Assembly (NCBI GenBank): GCA_009784235.1
Contig: WRCC01000002.1
Coordinates: 248,736 to 312,735, forward strand
From: Alphaproteobacteria bacterium
GTDB lineage: Bacteria; Pseudomonadota; Alphaproteobacteria; Rs-D84
Direction of reading: 5' to 3'
DNA length: 64,000 nucleotides
In this document: in pieces, positions 30,744-40,129 of the stretch
How positions within the stretch are numbered: position 1 is the first letter of the stretch
Layout of the letters: every line of letters begins with the position of its first letter
The notes under the pieces: generated by a model
The model's database searches: none
Told to the model about the DNA's origin: nothing
Seen by the model: the letters and a program-made list of their open reading frames with translations, nothing else
Made by a program: the position numbers and the translations under genes

Positions 30744-30848
30744 GTAAAAGTGTAAGAGTGTAAAAAGTGTAAAGGTTTACACATTTACTGTTTACACTAA
30801 GCAAAATTATGAAATAATTTTGTGATTACACTATTTACACTTTACACT
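30744..30848. repeat. Array of GTGTAAA/TTTACAC heptamers in direct and inverted orientation
   Basis: gtgtaaaagtgtaagagtgtaaaaagtgtaaag / tttacacatttactgtttacacta ... attacactatttacactttacact around hairpin CAAAATTATgaaATAATTTTG. Confidence 0.7.
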
Positions 30849-30875
30849 AAAAAACGCCCCATCGGGGCGTTTTTT
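30849..30875. terminator. Bidirectional intrinsic terminator
   Basis: aaaaaaCGCCCCATCGGGGCGtttttt. Confidence 0.85.
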
Positions 30876-31035
30876 ACAACTTCTTTCCTGGAATTATTCC
30901 ATCGCCATAGACCAAGCTTTCCAATGAAATTCCAAAGAATGTGGAATAGTATGTTTTTCCGTTGTCTGCGGTGCGCAATGAACCGCAAGCAGCCAGCGAC
31001 AATGCAACCAATGTTAACAGTGCAATTTTTTGCAT
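30874..31035 (-). CDS. Small lipoprotein
   Basis: MQKIALLTLVALSLAACGSLRTADNGKTYYSTFFGISLESLVYGDGIIPGKKL. Confidence 0.6.
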   Translation of the reverse strand: MQKIALLTLVALSLAACGSLRTADNGKTYYSTFFGISLESLVYGDGIIPGKKL

Positions 31036-31106
31036 CTCTTTCTCCTTTGTTGGTGAACCGGTATGGATTTTACATTGTTTGTGGCAAATGTCAAATCCGA
31101 CAATAT

Positions 31107-31451
31107 TCACACGGCATTTTTAAACCACTGCACACGGAACCCGCGGACAACCATGATGTCAAAACGCGCATCGCCCGTCCATCGGCGTCGCGCCAAATAG
31201 GTTTTCGCCGCACGGCGCAAACGTTCATGTTGCGTATGCGATACCGCACGTATACCGGTCGCGGCATCGGCGCGATTTTTTACTTCGATAAAAATGATTG
31301 TATTTTTGTCGCGCGCGATTATATCTATTTCTGCGCGGCCAGTGTATCGCCCAGTCACATACCGTGATTCCAAAATAGAATACCCACGCAGGCGCAAAAA
31401 CATGCGCGCAATGAATTCAGAAAACAAGCCAGATTTATAACTAGAACGCAT
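31107..31451 (-). CDS. YraN/UPF0102 family endonuclease-like protein
   Basis: SEFIARMFLRLRGYSILESRY...GEID-like RAEIDIIARDKNTIIFIEVKNR...RRRWTGDARFDIMVV. Confidence 0.82.
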   Translation of the reverse strand: MRSSYKSGLFSEFIARMFLRLRGYSILESRYVTGRYTGRAEIDIIARDKNTIIFIEVKNRADAATGIRAVSHTQHERLRRAAKTYLARRRWTGDARFDIMVVRGFRVQWFKNAV

Positions 31452-32310
31452 AAGGTTTTGCACGGAATTGTTCACGGGCGCGGGTTGCATTGTCCGCGGC
31501 ATCCATCGCATTCAGTCCGGCATCCGTCAATTCCAATTGTCCATAAAACGCGCGCAGCATCGGATCAAATGCATTATCGCTGGAAATCCAGGCGTCCGTT
31601 CCAGCATTCGGCGGGCCATATTTATCCAAGACACCCTGCCAAAATGCTAATATTTTTCGGTCGCGTTGGGCAGCGAACCTGGTCGCATCGCCTTCCAGCA
31701 CATTAGCATCGTTCTTATAAACCACGCGCCACACGCGGTTGTGGGTGGTATTGCTGGTGAAAAATACGTCAATCGTTTCACCAGTAGATTCGCGGATTAA
31801 TCGCATTTCTGATGCATAAAGCAATCCACGCGCCCGTGCCAACGAATTTATACATTTTTCCAATTCTGCTGGTGCAACAATCCGTTGTCCACGACATTCA
31901 TAATCCAGATTATATTTCCAATCACGTGGTACGGAAAATATTATCGCGTTATTTGTGCGTGGCGTATAAAGCGAACGTGCGCGAAAAAACAGTGTCCGCA
32001 CATCTTCGAACGGCATGCCCAGGAATATGCCCGCGATATCTTTGTTTTTAACGCCCAGGTATTCGGCGCCTGGGTTCAAAAACATTTGGGTTGGCATTGC
32101 CATTTCTGTTTCCGGCGCATCCATTATAAATGCATCTGGAATATTATCGTCATCGAATGAAAATGGGGGTGCGCCCCCGAAATCAAAAGCAGCAGGTGCA
32201 GCAAAATCAAAAGAATCAAATGCAAAATCATAATCATCAGCGTGCGCAACCGAACACGTCATTACGCCTGCAATACAAATCAATAAAATTTTATGCAAAA
32301 CCTTTGTCAT
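31441..32310 (-). CDS. Exported protein of unknown function
   Basis: Signal peptide MTKVLHKILLICIAGVMTCSVAHA; overlaps neighbours by a few nt (operon). Confidence 0.6.
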   Translation of the reverse strand: MTKVLHKILLICIAGVMTCSVAHADDYDFAFDSFDFAAPAAFDFGGAPPFSFDDDNIPDAFIMDAPETEMAMPTQMFLNPGAEYLGVKNKDIAGIFLGMPFEDVRTLFFRARSLYTPRTNNAIIFSVPRDWKYNLDYECRGQRIVAPAELEKCINSLARARGLLYASEMRLIRESTGETIDVFFTSNTTHNRVWRVVYKNDANVLEGDATRFAAQRDRKILAFWQGVLDKYGPPNAGTDAWISSDNAFDPMLRAFYGQLELTDAGLNAMDAADNATRAREQFRAKPYAF

Positions 32311-32951
32311 TGAAATCTTGCCTCTTGCACTTGGAATTTAAATATTGCCGCCGGATCACCGTCGTTTTCCAAGTATCTTTTTACATTGAATGGTTCGCCG
32401 TTGCGTTCTTCCCGCACGCCTTTTTCAAATTTTAATTTTAAAAATATTTCATTGTTTCGTGATATGGTCGGCGGTGCGTCGATTATATTCGGCCGGTCAT
32501 ATGTTACAAGTGTATATTTCACAATGTAATAGTCGCCGGCTGGTCGCGCATCACCGTCAATTATAACGCGGCGCATAATGCCGTCAGACGCCATTTGGGA
32601 CAGTATTGGCACAGTTTCCGTTCGCCATGCATTCGATACCGCCGGTACGGCCATAGACCAAATTAATCCGTTTCTGCCGGTACGCTCTGTGACATTATTT
32701 GGATCGGGTATAACATAAAAATATTCATGTACAAATTTCGCAATCAGACGATTTAATATAAATTCATCGCCCAGGTTTTCCAGCATCACCGGTCGGCCGA
32801 CACGTTCAGCGGACAGGTTCGCGCTTTGCATAATATATGGTTCAATTTCAATTTTACGTGTTGTGTCAAAGATTAATCCAGATACATAAACCATTGCACC
32901 GCAAATCGCGATTAATATCATTGCAGCAAAAAAGTACAATATACGTTTCAT
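32307..32951 (-). CDS. Membrane-anchored periplasmic protein, possibly VirB8/DotI-like (second copy)
   Basis: Single N-terminal TM (MKRILYFFAAMILIAICGAMVYVSGLIF) plus periplasmic domain with YYIVKYTLVTYDRP strands; 4-nt overlaps both sides. Confidence 0.4.
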   Translation of the reverse strand: MKRILYFFAAMILIAICGAMVYVSGLIFDTTRKIEIEPYIMQSANLSAERVGRPVMLENLGDEFILNRLIAKFVHEYFYVIPDPNNVTERTGRNGLIWSMAVPAVSNAWRTETVPILSQMASDGIMRRVIIDGDARPAGDYYIVKYTLVTYDRPNIIDAPPTISRNNEIFLKLKFEKGVREERNGEPFNVKRYLENDGDPAAIFKFQVQEARFQ

Positions 32952-33640
32952 TTAATTTCCGTTACCGCGTATGAATGAAAATCTGCGACGTAATATCCCA
33001 TCGTCATGGGTCGAGCATTCGGCGAACGCACAACCAATGCGAATGCGACAATATTTCGCGGCGCGGTCTTGTTTGAAACCAGACGGGCGTTTATTTGCCA
33101 CATGCTGCCCGCATCGGATACATTTCTTACGGGACGAACAGCAATGGATTTTTCATCCAGATGCCATATTTCACCGTTTGCAGCGCGCCGCACACGGTCG
33201 AGCAATACGATATCTGTGAATTTTTTAAATACGCCGGGACCAGATATTTGACATATGCTGCCCATGCCGCCGGGTGTGGCGCGGTCACCGGGTTCACATG
33301 CGGCCCACGTTGCACTGTTGACAGTCTGGTCTGCATCGGTTGCAAACCACATGCGCGCGTAATTCACGGCAACGGATTCTTGCATTAAATGCGCGGCGGA
33401 AAAAGTACGCCGTGCCGTTGTGTTTTCGCCGATGGCGGACCACCGTCCATCGTTTGATATAGAAATCATAAACGGATTCAATCGCTGGGCCCGAATGGTC
33501 CAATATATCGCACCGGCGCCCGCCGCAACCAATATCAAGGCAATCATCGACCAAACGGCAAAAAACCGCGATAACGCGATGCGCCGCGCTTCTGGAAAAA
33601 TCGCTGTATCGAAATTGTTTGGATAATCAAGCATGGCCAT
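32948..33640 (-). CDS. VirB8/DotI-like bitopic inner-membrane protein
   Basis: Cytoplasmic N-terminus, one TM (FFAVWSMIALILVAAGAGAIYWTI), RAQRLNPFMISISNDGRWSAIGE after the TM, NTF2-like C-terminal region. Confidence 0.45.
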   Translation of the reverse strand: MAMLDYPNNFDTAIFPEARRIALSRFFAVWSMIALILVAAGAGAIYWTIRAQRLNPFMISISNDGRWSAIGENTTARRTFSAAHLMQESVAVNYARMWFATDADQTVNSATWAACEPGDRATPGGMGSICQISGPGVFKKFTDIVLLDRVRRAANGEIWHLDEKSIAVRPVRNVSDAGSMWQINARLVSNKTAPRNIVAFALVVRSPNARPMTMGYYVADFHSYAVTEIK

Positions 33641-33649
33641 CCGCGCCCG

Positions 33650-33796
33650 CTATCCCTGGAAAACGCGAATACAAGCGCAAGGTGACAGCTTCAATTCGTC
33701 GTTATCGAATCCGATTCCAACCGGTTCGCGGTCATAAACTTGGCCACAGCCGGCCAATGCGAATACTGTCAATAAAGCAAATATAACTTTTTTCAT
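33650..33796 (-). CDS. 48-aa lipoprotein (VirB7-like by position and size)
   Basis: Own translation: MKKVIFALLTVFALAGCGQVYDREPVGIGFDNDELKLSPCACIRVFQG; below the ORF-track length cutoff; lies directly upstream of the VirB8-like genes. Confidence 0.55.
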   Translation of the reverse strand: MKKVIFALLTVFALAGCGQVYDREPVGIGFDNDELKLSPCACIRVFQG

Positions 33797-33819
33797 ATTT
33801 TCTCCCTTTTTATGCCCTG

Positions 33820-33849
33820 ATTATAGGGAAATTTTGCATGGCGCGTCAA
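33820..33849 (-). promoter_or_regulatory. Sigma70-like promoter for the VirB7/VirB8-like operon
   Basis: Minus strand TTGACG-N18-TATAAT (33849-33844, 33825-33820). Confidence 0.55.
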
Positions 33850-34158
33850 TTACTTTATTACCGCTTTTTTGATTATGGTTATGTCTTCTTTGATGACATC
33901 CAGTCGCAGCTGTAATTGCGCAATTCCGGATTCCAGATTCGCGGTGCGGTTTTCCAAAATGGTTGTTCGCGCATCTATGCTGCGAACGTTATCCATATTG
34001 GAATCGTGCCGCGCGACCCAGTAAATCGCGGTTCCAATAAAAACGATTAAAAACCAAGAATTGCGCAGCATGTCGATAATCGGTGTCGCCGTCGTATGAT
34101 GTGCAGGACCGTGCATTGTGGTCGCGCCACCATCGGCCAGTTTTATCTTTTTATTCAT
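33850..34158 (-). CDS. Phage-type small membrane/coiled-coil protein
   Basis: One TM (NSWFLIVFIGTAIYWVA) followed by coiled coil SIDARTTILENRTANLESGIAQLQLRLDVIKEDI; end of phage-like gene run. Confidence 0.45.
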   Translation of the reverse strand: MNKKIKLADGGATTMHGPAHHTTATPIIDMLRNSWFLIVFIGTAIYWVARHDSNMDNVRSIDARTTILENRTANLESGIAQLQLRLDVIKEDITIIKKAVIK

Positions 34159-34348
34159 GCTTTCCCCTTTTGATTAATGCTTCGATTTTATGGACTAATG
34201 CGCGCTGGCCTTCCAGTGTTCGCAGGGCACTGTCGCTGGCGTCCGGGCCCAAAAATCGTTCTATGGTAATTTCGCGCAAATGTGCGATAACGCGTTTTCC
34301 GTCCGTTGTGCCGAACACTCGGGCGTATGATTGTTCAATGTTTTTCAT
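34151..34348 (-). CDS. Bbp19-like phage protein
   Basis: ARVFGTTDGKRVIAHLREITIERFLGPDASDSALRTLEGQRALVHKIEALI. Confidence 0.55.
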   Translation of the reverse strand: MKNIEQSYARVFGTTDGKRVIAHLREITIERFLGPDASDSALRTLEGQRALVHKIEALIKRGKHE

Positions 34349-34788
34349 TTGATAATTCCTTTTCTGTAACCTTCGTGCTTTGCGATTGCGGCGGCCAATT
34401 TTTGTAATGCGACCGGTGACAATGTCATCATTGGCGTATTGCGCGGAATTCCCGTTTCGCGTTCAATAAAATTTATGTAAGCACCAGTGTCGTTTTCAAT
34501 CGGCGGCGCATATCGATTAATGGCATCGCCCAGATTTAATTTCTGATAATTAGGCGTGCGAAGCAGGGCGCACAGCGCAGCAAACCCAGTATCATAATCC
34601 GGAAATACTGCAAACCCGCCGGCCACGCCGATTGCGCCACGCGCATTTGTGAATGCCCCATTTCGAATGTTGCCTGGATTATTATTACGCCACGCCCGCG
34701 TCCCGCCCGACCAGATTTCGCGCCCGCCACACGGTTTTTCATATATAACATCCGTGCCATTCCCGGCATATGCTTTTACGTATTTCAT
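34345..34788 (-). CDS. Phage virion/lysozyme-like protein
   Basis: WRNNNPGNIRNGAFTNARGAIGVAGGFAVFPDYDTGFAALCALL (NNPGNIR motif of virion-associated hydrolases). Confidence 0.65.
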   Translation of the reverse strand: MKYVKAYAGNGTDVIYEKPCGGREIWSGGTRAWRNNNPGNIRNGAFTNARGAIGVAGGFAVFPDYDTGFAALCALLRTPNYQKLNLGDAINRYAPPIENDTGAYINFIERETGIPRNTPMMTLSPVALQKLAAAIAKHEGYRKGIIK

Positions 34789-34837
34789 GTTTTTCCTTTC
34801 GCAGGGGCAAATAATTATTTGCCCCTCATGGTGTTTG

Positions 34838-36211
34838 CTATTGTGAAATTAATTCTGATGGAATATGCAATGCGGTGGCCAAGTAATTCATGACCGCATT
34901 ATGATTAACGTTGTTTGCAAACCCGGCATTGTTCGCTGTGCTCAGGAATGATAACACCGCTGTCGCGCGTTCATCCGCGGCCAATTGCGCAATTGGCGCA
35001 ACATACGCAAGGCGCGCATCATTATGCAGCGATATTGGGTCAATAATTCCACGGCGTGCCAAAATCGCCAATCCGCGCGATACCAGCGGCCGAATAAGTT
35101 CGCCCAGCAATCGTCCGTATGTCGCGCCCAGAACGCGCATCATATCGGTATTTCGTGCAATGATTTCTGTTGCGGTCATTTCTTTGTCAGACAAAATCGA
35201 CAACCGGTCGGCCAGCAATGCGTGACGGATACGTGCACGTAAATCACCCAATACCAATTGCGACACATCGAAATCCGCACCGCTGCGCAGTGGTGTCAGG
35301 CCGCTTGAACCGACCGCTTTCGGTATAATCGCGCCGGGGGTCAGGTTGATGTTAGACAGATTGATAACACCATCGTCATCTGCTTGCCAAATGCCGGATA
35401 CTGCGATGGTTGCGTTTTTCAGGACCAGTTCGACAACCTTGTTCGCGGTCTTGATATCAGGCAATGCGCGCAGGACGGGCGATCGGCCGTATGATTCCCC
35501 GGCCGCGGCGGACCAGCGGAAAATGATATATGGGCATTGGTCGAATTTGCCGGTTGCAACGATGTTGTTTTCGATTTCGCCGCCGCAGTCTATCCAGGCT
35601 GTGAACGTCCATGTGTCTGTATCGTTGATAACACTCTGTACCAATCTCAATTGCATTTCAGGATTTTGTTTTATGGAATCGCGCATTGCGGCCGGTGGCG
35701 TCCACGCAGGATACTTTTCCATTAAATCAATGGCCGGCATTGATGTTGTATGAAACACCGCGGTTAAATCGCCACCGGCGCCTCTCAAGACCGAAATATC
35801 ATTCATCGGAATCGCAGTAAAATTAAAAGCGCTTTCCGTACCAATTGGATTTTCGGCGAAAAACAAACATGCCGTTCCCAATATCGTCATATCCAAATAG
35901 CATTGATGAATCGTCGTATAAAAATTAGAATCGTTCAGATGATTGCGCAACGCATCCGTTGTAAATTCCGGATCGGGTGAAAATTCAGTTGCGCGCGATA
36001 ATGAAATCCATCCGGATTCCGGCGGGGTCAGCAATGAAAACATATTTGCTGCCAATAAATCCACGGCGTCCCCGGCCGTTGCATCAAACAGTAACGATGT
36101 ATCGTCGTCGTTAGCGGGCATCGTATAGCGTTGGCACTGTGCCCATCTGCGTGTCCATGCGTCCCGCCCGGCCAGCGATTGTTTATAAAGAGATATGATT
36201 TTTTCCGTCAT
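34838..36211 (-). CDS. Podovirus head-tail connector (portal) protein
   Basis: MTEKIISLYKQSLAGRDAWTRRWAQCQRYTMPANDD...DAVDLLAANMFSLLTPPESGWISL...ESYGRSPVLRALPDIKTANKVVEL...SDKEMTATEIIARNTDMMRVLGATYGRLLGELIRPLVSRGLAIL. Confidence 0.88.
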   Translation of the reverse strand: MTEKIISLYKQSLAGRDAWTRRWAQCQRYTMPANDDDTSLLFDATAGDAVDLLAANMFSLLTPPESGWISLSRATEFSPDPEFTTDALRNHLNDSNFYTTIHQCYLDMTILGTACLFFAENPIGTESAFNFTAIPMNDISVLRGAGGDLTAVFHTTSMPAIDLMEKYPAWTPPAAMRDSIKQNPEMQLRLVQSVINDTDTWTFTAWIDCGGEIENNIVATGKFDQCPYIIFRWSAAAGESYGRSPVLRALPDIKTANKVVELVLKNATIAVSGIWQADDDGVINLSNINLTPGAIIPKAVGSSGLTPLRSGADFDVSQLVLGDLRARIRHALLADRLSILSDKEMTATEIIARNTDMMRVLGATYGRLLGELIRPLVSRGLAILARRGIIDPISLHNDARLAYVAPIAQLAADERATAVLSFLSTANNAGFANNVNHNAVMNYLATALHIPSELISQ

Positions 36212-36236
36212 ATTGGTTCCTTTGTTTTGGTTAAAT

Positions 36237-36266
36237 AAAAAAACACCGCCGGCGGCGGTGTGGTTT
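36237..36266 (-). terminator. Hairpin between 36283 gene and portal
   Basis: aaaaaaaCACCGCCGGCGGCGGTGtggttt. Confidence 0.5.
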
Positions 36267-36282
36267 GAAAATTTGGGATTTG

Positions 36283-36711
36283 TTATCTGTCCCTGGCGAA
36301 TGATATTCTTGTCGTTGTTGATTTGTATGTTTTGTGACTTATTTCTCTGTATTTTGATTCTATCAGTTTTAACGCATGAAATGCAACAAACCCATCTGCC
36401 AACTGTTCCATGGTATTTGAACCTTTGTTTGCCAGTCCGCATACATATCTGCCATCATGAGTTTCCATGGCATAAAAACCAAAATCAGCATTGAGTGGAA
36501 TCAGAAATTTATTTTCTTTTTTGATGAAATTCAAAGTATATCGTTGGAAATATCGCAATTGCGTTTCAAAAACATTCTTGATTTCAGCCGCCATCATGCG
36601 GTGACTTTTGGCAGCATTCCTGAATGCGTCCATCTCTTGCGTTGCCTGGGCTGTGATAGATGCCAATCGCGCCAAGACCTGTGGGCTTGGTTGTCTGTTT
36701 TTCTTGTCCAT
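36283..36711 (-). CDS. Hypothetical protein
   Basis: Intact 142-aa ORF MDKKNRQPSPQVLARLASITAQATQEM...; no family recognised. Confidence 0.5.
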   Translation of the reverse strand: MDKKNRQPSPQVLARLASITAQATQEMDAFRNAAKSHRMMAAEIKNVFETQLRYFQRYTLNFIKKENKFLIPLNADFGFYAMETHDGRYVCGLANKGSNTMEQLADGFVAFHALKLIESKYREISHKTYKSTTTRISFARDR

Positions 36712-36837
36712 GAAATATACTCCATCAACGCGCCGATTATATCACAAATGAACAAAAAATGCAACTATTGGTTGAATTTTGCAATGAACTGAAAACTGCT
36801 TGCGCTGTGAAATTTTTAATTTATAATACCCGCCGTT

Positions 36838-36913
36838 GGATGAGTAGCTCAGTTGGTAGAGCAACTGACTCTTAATCAGTGGGTCCAGGGTTCGAATCCC
36901 TGCTCGTCCACCA
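36838..36913 (+). tRNA. tRNA-Lys(CTT)
   Basis: GGATGAGTAGCTCAGTTGGTAGAGCAACTGACTCTTAATCAGTGGGTCCAGGGTTCGAATCCCTGCTCGTCCACCA. Confidence 0.93.
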
Positions 36914-36942
36914 ATCTTTATACATAATTTTCAACCATATAT

Positions 36943-37767
36943 TTACACCTTGAAATCGGTTGTGGCGGACAGTGGCAAAAACATCTGGCCGCGAGGTCGC
37001 ACGGCGATTGGCTGTATTCTCAGCGCGCCGGCAATCGCATCCAGTCCGTCGTCGCGGTTTGCGCCCGCGGCCGGCAACCAATCTTCAAATTCAGTAATAA
37101 TTTTCGACCGGCGAATTCGTTCATGCGCAAATAATCGTCCGGTTGCCAATAATGGTTCAATTGCGTCCAAGATTCGGTGTTCTTTGTTTTCTTTATTTAT
37201 TATTTTCTGGATAACCAACGGTTGTTTGCATGCCATTGCCGCGCCACGCAATATTTCCGGCAAAGCGTTTCCAATCCCGTTGACTTCAATTGCGATATGG
37301 CGCTGGTCATATTTTGTCAAAAAATCCAAAACACGGCCACATTGCGTTGCAAATGGATGCAAGTCATCGTCACCAGTCGCCAAGTATTTTACATCGTGAA
37401 TAAACGCGCGCCGATTTTTATCATCGCGAAATATTATAACGCATACGGATGAATCCGCACCATCGCGGGCAGACGATGGGTCCCAGTAACATGCAACACC
37501 AGTGATTGGAAAATCGCCGGAAATCTTTGCATTCCGTGCATCAAATTCGCCGGAATAAAATTGCAATGCACCTGGGTCCAGTCGTGCGCGGTCGGCGGAT
37601 ACGAATTCCAGCATCATTTGTGCAGAAAAGTGTCGTGGTCCAACGGTTTCACGCAATTCGTCTATCTTTTCAATCGGAAATAGTGTGGGCCATGCCGATT
37701 CACCGTCCGGCCCGATAATCGGAATATGCAGTGTGCGATATCCGCGCAAAAATGGTTCATTATTCAT
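36943..37767 (-). CDS. Terminase large subunit, C-terminal (nuclease) half as a separate ORF
   Basis: LRGYRTLHIPIIGPDGESAWPTLFPIEKIDELRETVGPRHFSAQMMLEFVSADRARLDPGAL...CYWDPSSARDGADSSVCVIIFRD...IAIEVNGIGNALPEIL...RDDGLDAIAGAL. Confidence 0.85.
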   Translation of the reverse strand: MNNEPFLRGYRTLHIPIIGPDGESAWPTLFPIEKIDELRETVGPRHFSAQMMLEFVSADRARLDPGALQFYSGEFDARNAKISGDFPITGVACYWDPSSARDGADSSVCVIIFRDDKNRRAFIHDVKYLATGDDDLHPFATQCGRVLDFLTKYDQRHIAIEVNGIGNALPEILRGAAMACKQPLVIQKIINKENKEHRILDAIEPLLATGRLFAHERIRRSKIITEFEDWLPAAGANRDDGLDAIAGALRIQPIAVRPRGQMFLPLSATTDFKV

Positions 37768-37807
37768 AGTGGAAACTTTTTGATATTATGGTTATAATCT
37801 TAATCTG

Positions 37808-38953
37808 ATGTCAAAACCAACAGTTGTTTTAACAAATTTATTTATAAAAAATGTCACAGGCAGCGAGCTTGCGACATTGGACTATGCAAAGTATTTCACT
37901 GCACGCGGATGGCGCGTTATAATTTGCTGCTTTCAATATGGTCAGCCGTTGTCTGGGGAAATTCCAAGCAATATCAAAATCATAAATATTCTGGAACAGC
38001 CGGTTCCAAAAGTAAATGCTGATTTGCTGTGGGGTCATCACTGGGCAATCATGACCAAATTGCTGGCCGATAAAAATTTTTCCGCCAAAAAAATTGTATA
38101 TATATCATTGTCACCGTATGAAGTCGCAGAACGATTGCCTGCATATGCCGGGTTGTTGTCAAAACGATTGGCGAATTCATGGGAAACGAAAATGGTGCGT
38201 CGCCAGTCTGGTATCCAAGTTTTCAATAATTCCGTTACACCAGATTTTTTGGCTGCAAATGCGGCGCCGGGCGCACGCTTGCGCAAATTAGCAGTGGTCA
38301 GTAATCACGATATTCTGTTCAAAGATGCAGAATTTAAAAAGATTTTAAAAAGTCACGGTGTGGCCACCACATTCTTTGGTGGTCATGCTGGAATGAAATC
38401 CATTACGCCCGCGGATTTATTGAAATTTGACGCAGTGGTCAGCATCGGACGCACAGTGCAGTATGCGCTTGTACTTGGGATTCCAATATTTTGCTATGAC
38501 CGGTTTGGTGGGCCGGGTTATATTACATTGGATAATTGGCGGGCAAATGAAAAAATGAATTATTCCGGTCGTGCGCAACCGGCATCCAGTGGCAATGTTA
38601 ATAAATTATTGATTAAAAAACCAGACGCGAAATTAATTGCGCATCAACTGATTAATGATTACGGTGCGGCGCGAATGTATGCGCCAGAATTGCAAAAAAT
38701 TGCACGAAAGCGGTATGATTTGTTCCGAAATATGGATAAAGTTTTGGCCGGAAAATTGCCAGATGCGCGAATATCATCACAAATTATAAATGATAAATAT
38801 TCGGGTGAAATTGCGAATATCGATGAAATTATTCAAAAATATAATATGGTGTACAAGCCAGCAAAATTACAAAATCATATGCGCATAAAGCGTGAAATTT
38901 TGCGAATGCTAAAACAAATCACATCACTTTTTAATACGCATCAAGATAATTAA
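37808..38953 (+). CDS. Glycosyltransferase-like protein
   Basis: LTNLFIKNVTGSELATLDYAKYFTARGWRVIICCFQYG...; GT-B-like N-terminus. Confidence 0.5.
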   Translation: MSKPTVVLTNLFIKNVTGSELATLDYAKYFTARGWRVIICCFQYGQPLSGEIPSNIKIINILEQPVPKVNADLLWGHHWAIMTKLLADKNFSAKKIVYISLSPYEVAERLPAYAGLLSKRLANSWETKMVRRQSGIQVFNNSVTPDFLAANAAPGARLRKLAVVSNHDILFKDAEFKKILKSHGVATTFFGGHAGMKSITPADLLKFDAVVSIGRTVQYALVLGIPIFCYDRFGGPGYITLDNWRANEKMNYSGRAQPASSGNVNKLLIKKPDAKLIAHQLINDYGAARMYAPELQKIARKRYDLFRNMDKVLAGKLPDARISSQIINDKYSGEIANIDEIIQKYNMVYKPAKLQNHMRIKREILRMLKQITSLFNTHQDN

Positions 38954-40105
38954 TCCGACCAATATAAAGCCGGCCATTGATAACATTGCCAGTCGATATC
39001 CGCCGCCGACCAATAAAACCCCGCCCCATGCCAACGGCCCAACCATTGCAGAAAACCGTTCGAATATTGTATAGAATGAAAATCCGTATCCGACTTTGCC
39101 TGACTCTAAATTAGTACTTATATACGCGCGGCTGGCCGCCCAGCCGGCACCGATGGTTAATCCAAGTATTCCGGCCAACACGAAAAACAAATTCATATTG
39201 CTGGATGCGGCAATCAGTGGAATTAATAACAGCCAAGTCCATAAAATAGCCAGCAAGCTGCGCCGGATGCCGAACTTATCACCAAAAAATCCAATCAGCA
39301 AAGCACCAATCATCGCCGCAATTTGGGTAACAATCAATATAATCGCTGTCGTGCTGTCTGGCATATTTAATACCGCGCCTGCATAAATCGAATAATTATT
39401 TGTTATGGTGTTCAGCGCATTGGTATAAAAGAAAAATGCAATCAGAACCGGTGCGGCCGCAGATGTCAGCAAAAAATTACGAAACATTTTCCAATCAAAG
39501 CCCAGCTTAATTTTTGGTTTTACGATGGGTGCTTTGCATGATTTTTCCCGATAAAAAATCATCAATGGCGCAGCCAAAATCGCGAACAGAATAACGGATG
39601 GGACCAGCGACGCCAAACGCCCGCCGCTTTCCACCAACGGTAAAAATATTGCCAATCCAAAGACCAATCCGGCGGCGCTGGCGAATTGTGCAAACCCGGA
39701 TGCGCGTGCGCGATTTTTTTCATCCGCCAAATCATTCAGCAACGGGTCGAAGAATATATACGCCAATTGGAAAAAATATTGTCCGGCCAAAAGCCCAAAG
39801 AATGCCAATAAAATATGCGCACCAAAAATCGCAAACAATGCCGCGGCCATATAAGACGCAATTGTCGCAATCGTCGCCAGGTTAAGAAATAATTTACGGT
39901 CATTGCATTTATCCGTATGCGCGGCCAATGCGGGCCCGGTCAACAACAGCGCCGCCGCCGAAATCACAAACACCAGATTATACGACATATCGGACAGACC
40001 ACCATCCAGAACAATCCATTTCGAAAAATACACCAAAAAATTCACGAACACTATGCTGTTCGCGAAAGTATAAAGACACCACAAGAATAACTTCCGTTTA
40101 TTCAT
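38924..40105 (-). CDS. MFS transporter (UMF1-like)
   Basis: 12-TM pattern: MNKRKLFLWCLYTFANSIVFVNFLVYFSKWIV...DPLLNDLADEKNRARASGFAQFASAAGLVFGL. Confidence 0.75.
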   Translation of the reverse strand: MNKRKLFLWCLYTFANSIVFVNFLVYFSKWIVLDGGLSDMSYNLVFVISAAALLLTGPALAAHTDKCNDRKLFLNLATIATIASYMAAALFAIFGAHILLAFFGLLAGQYFFQLAYIFFDPLLNDLADEKNRARASGFAQFASAAGLVFGLAIFLPLVESGGRLASLVPSVILFAILAAPLMIFYREKSCKAPIVKPKIKLGFDWKMFRNFLLTSAAAPVLIAFFFYTNALNTITNNYSIYAGAVLNMPDSTTAIILIVTQIAAMIGALLIGFFGDKFGIRRSLLAILWTWLLLIPLIAASSNMNLFFVLAGILGLTIGAGWAASRAYISTNLESGKVGYGFSFYTIFERFSAMVGPLAWGGVLLVGGGYRLAMLSMAGFILVGLIILMRIKK

Positions 40106-40129
40106 TTCGTATAGTATAGTCCAAAAGAT

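Noticed and set aside
36872-37081. Minus-strand ORF ...WWTSRDSNPGPTD
   Set aside because: Reads antisense through tRNA-Lys; SRDSNPG is a tRNA artefact.
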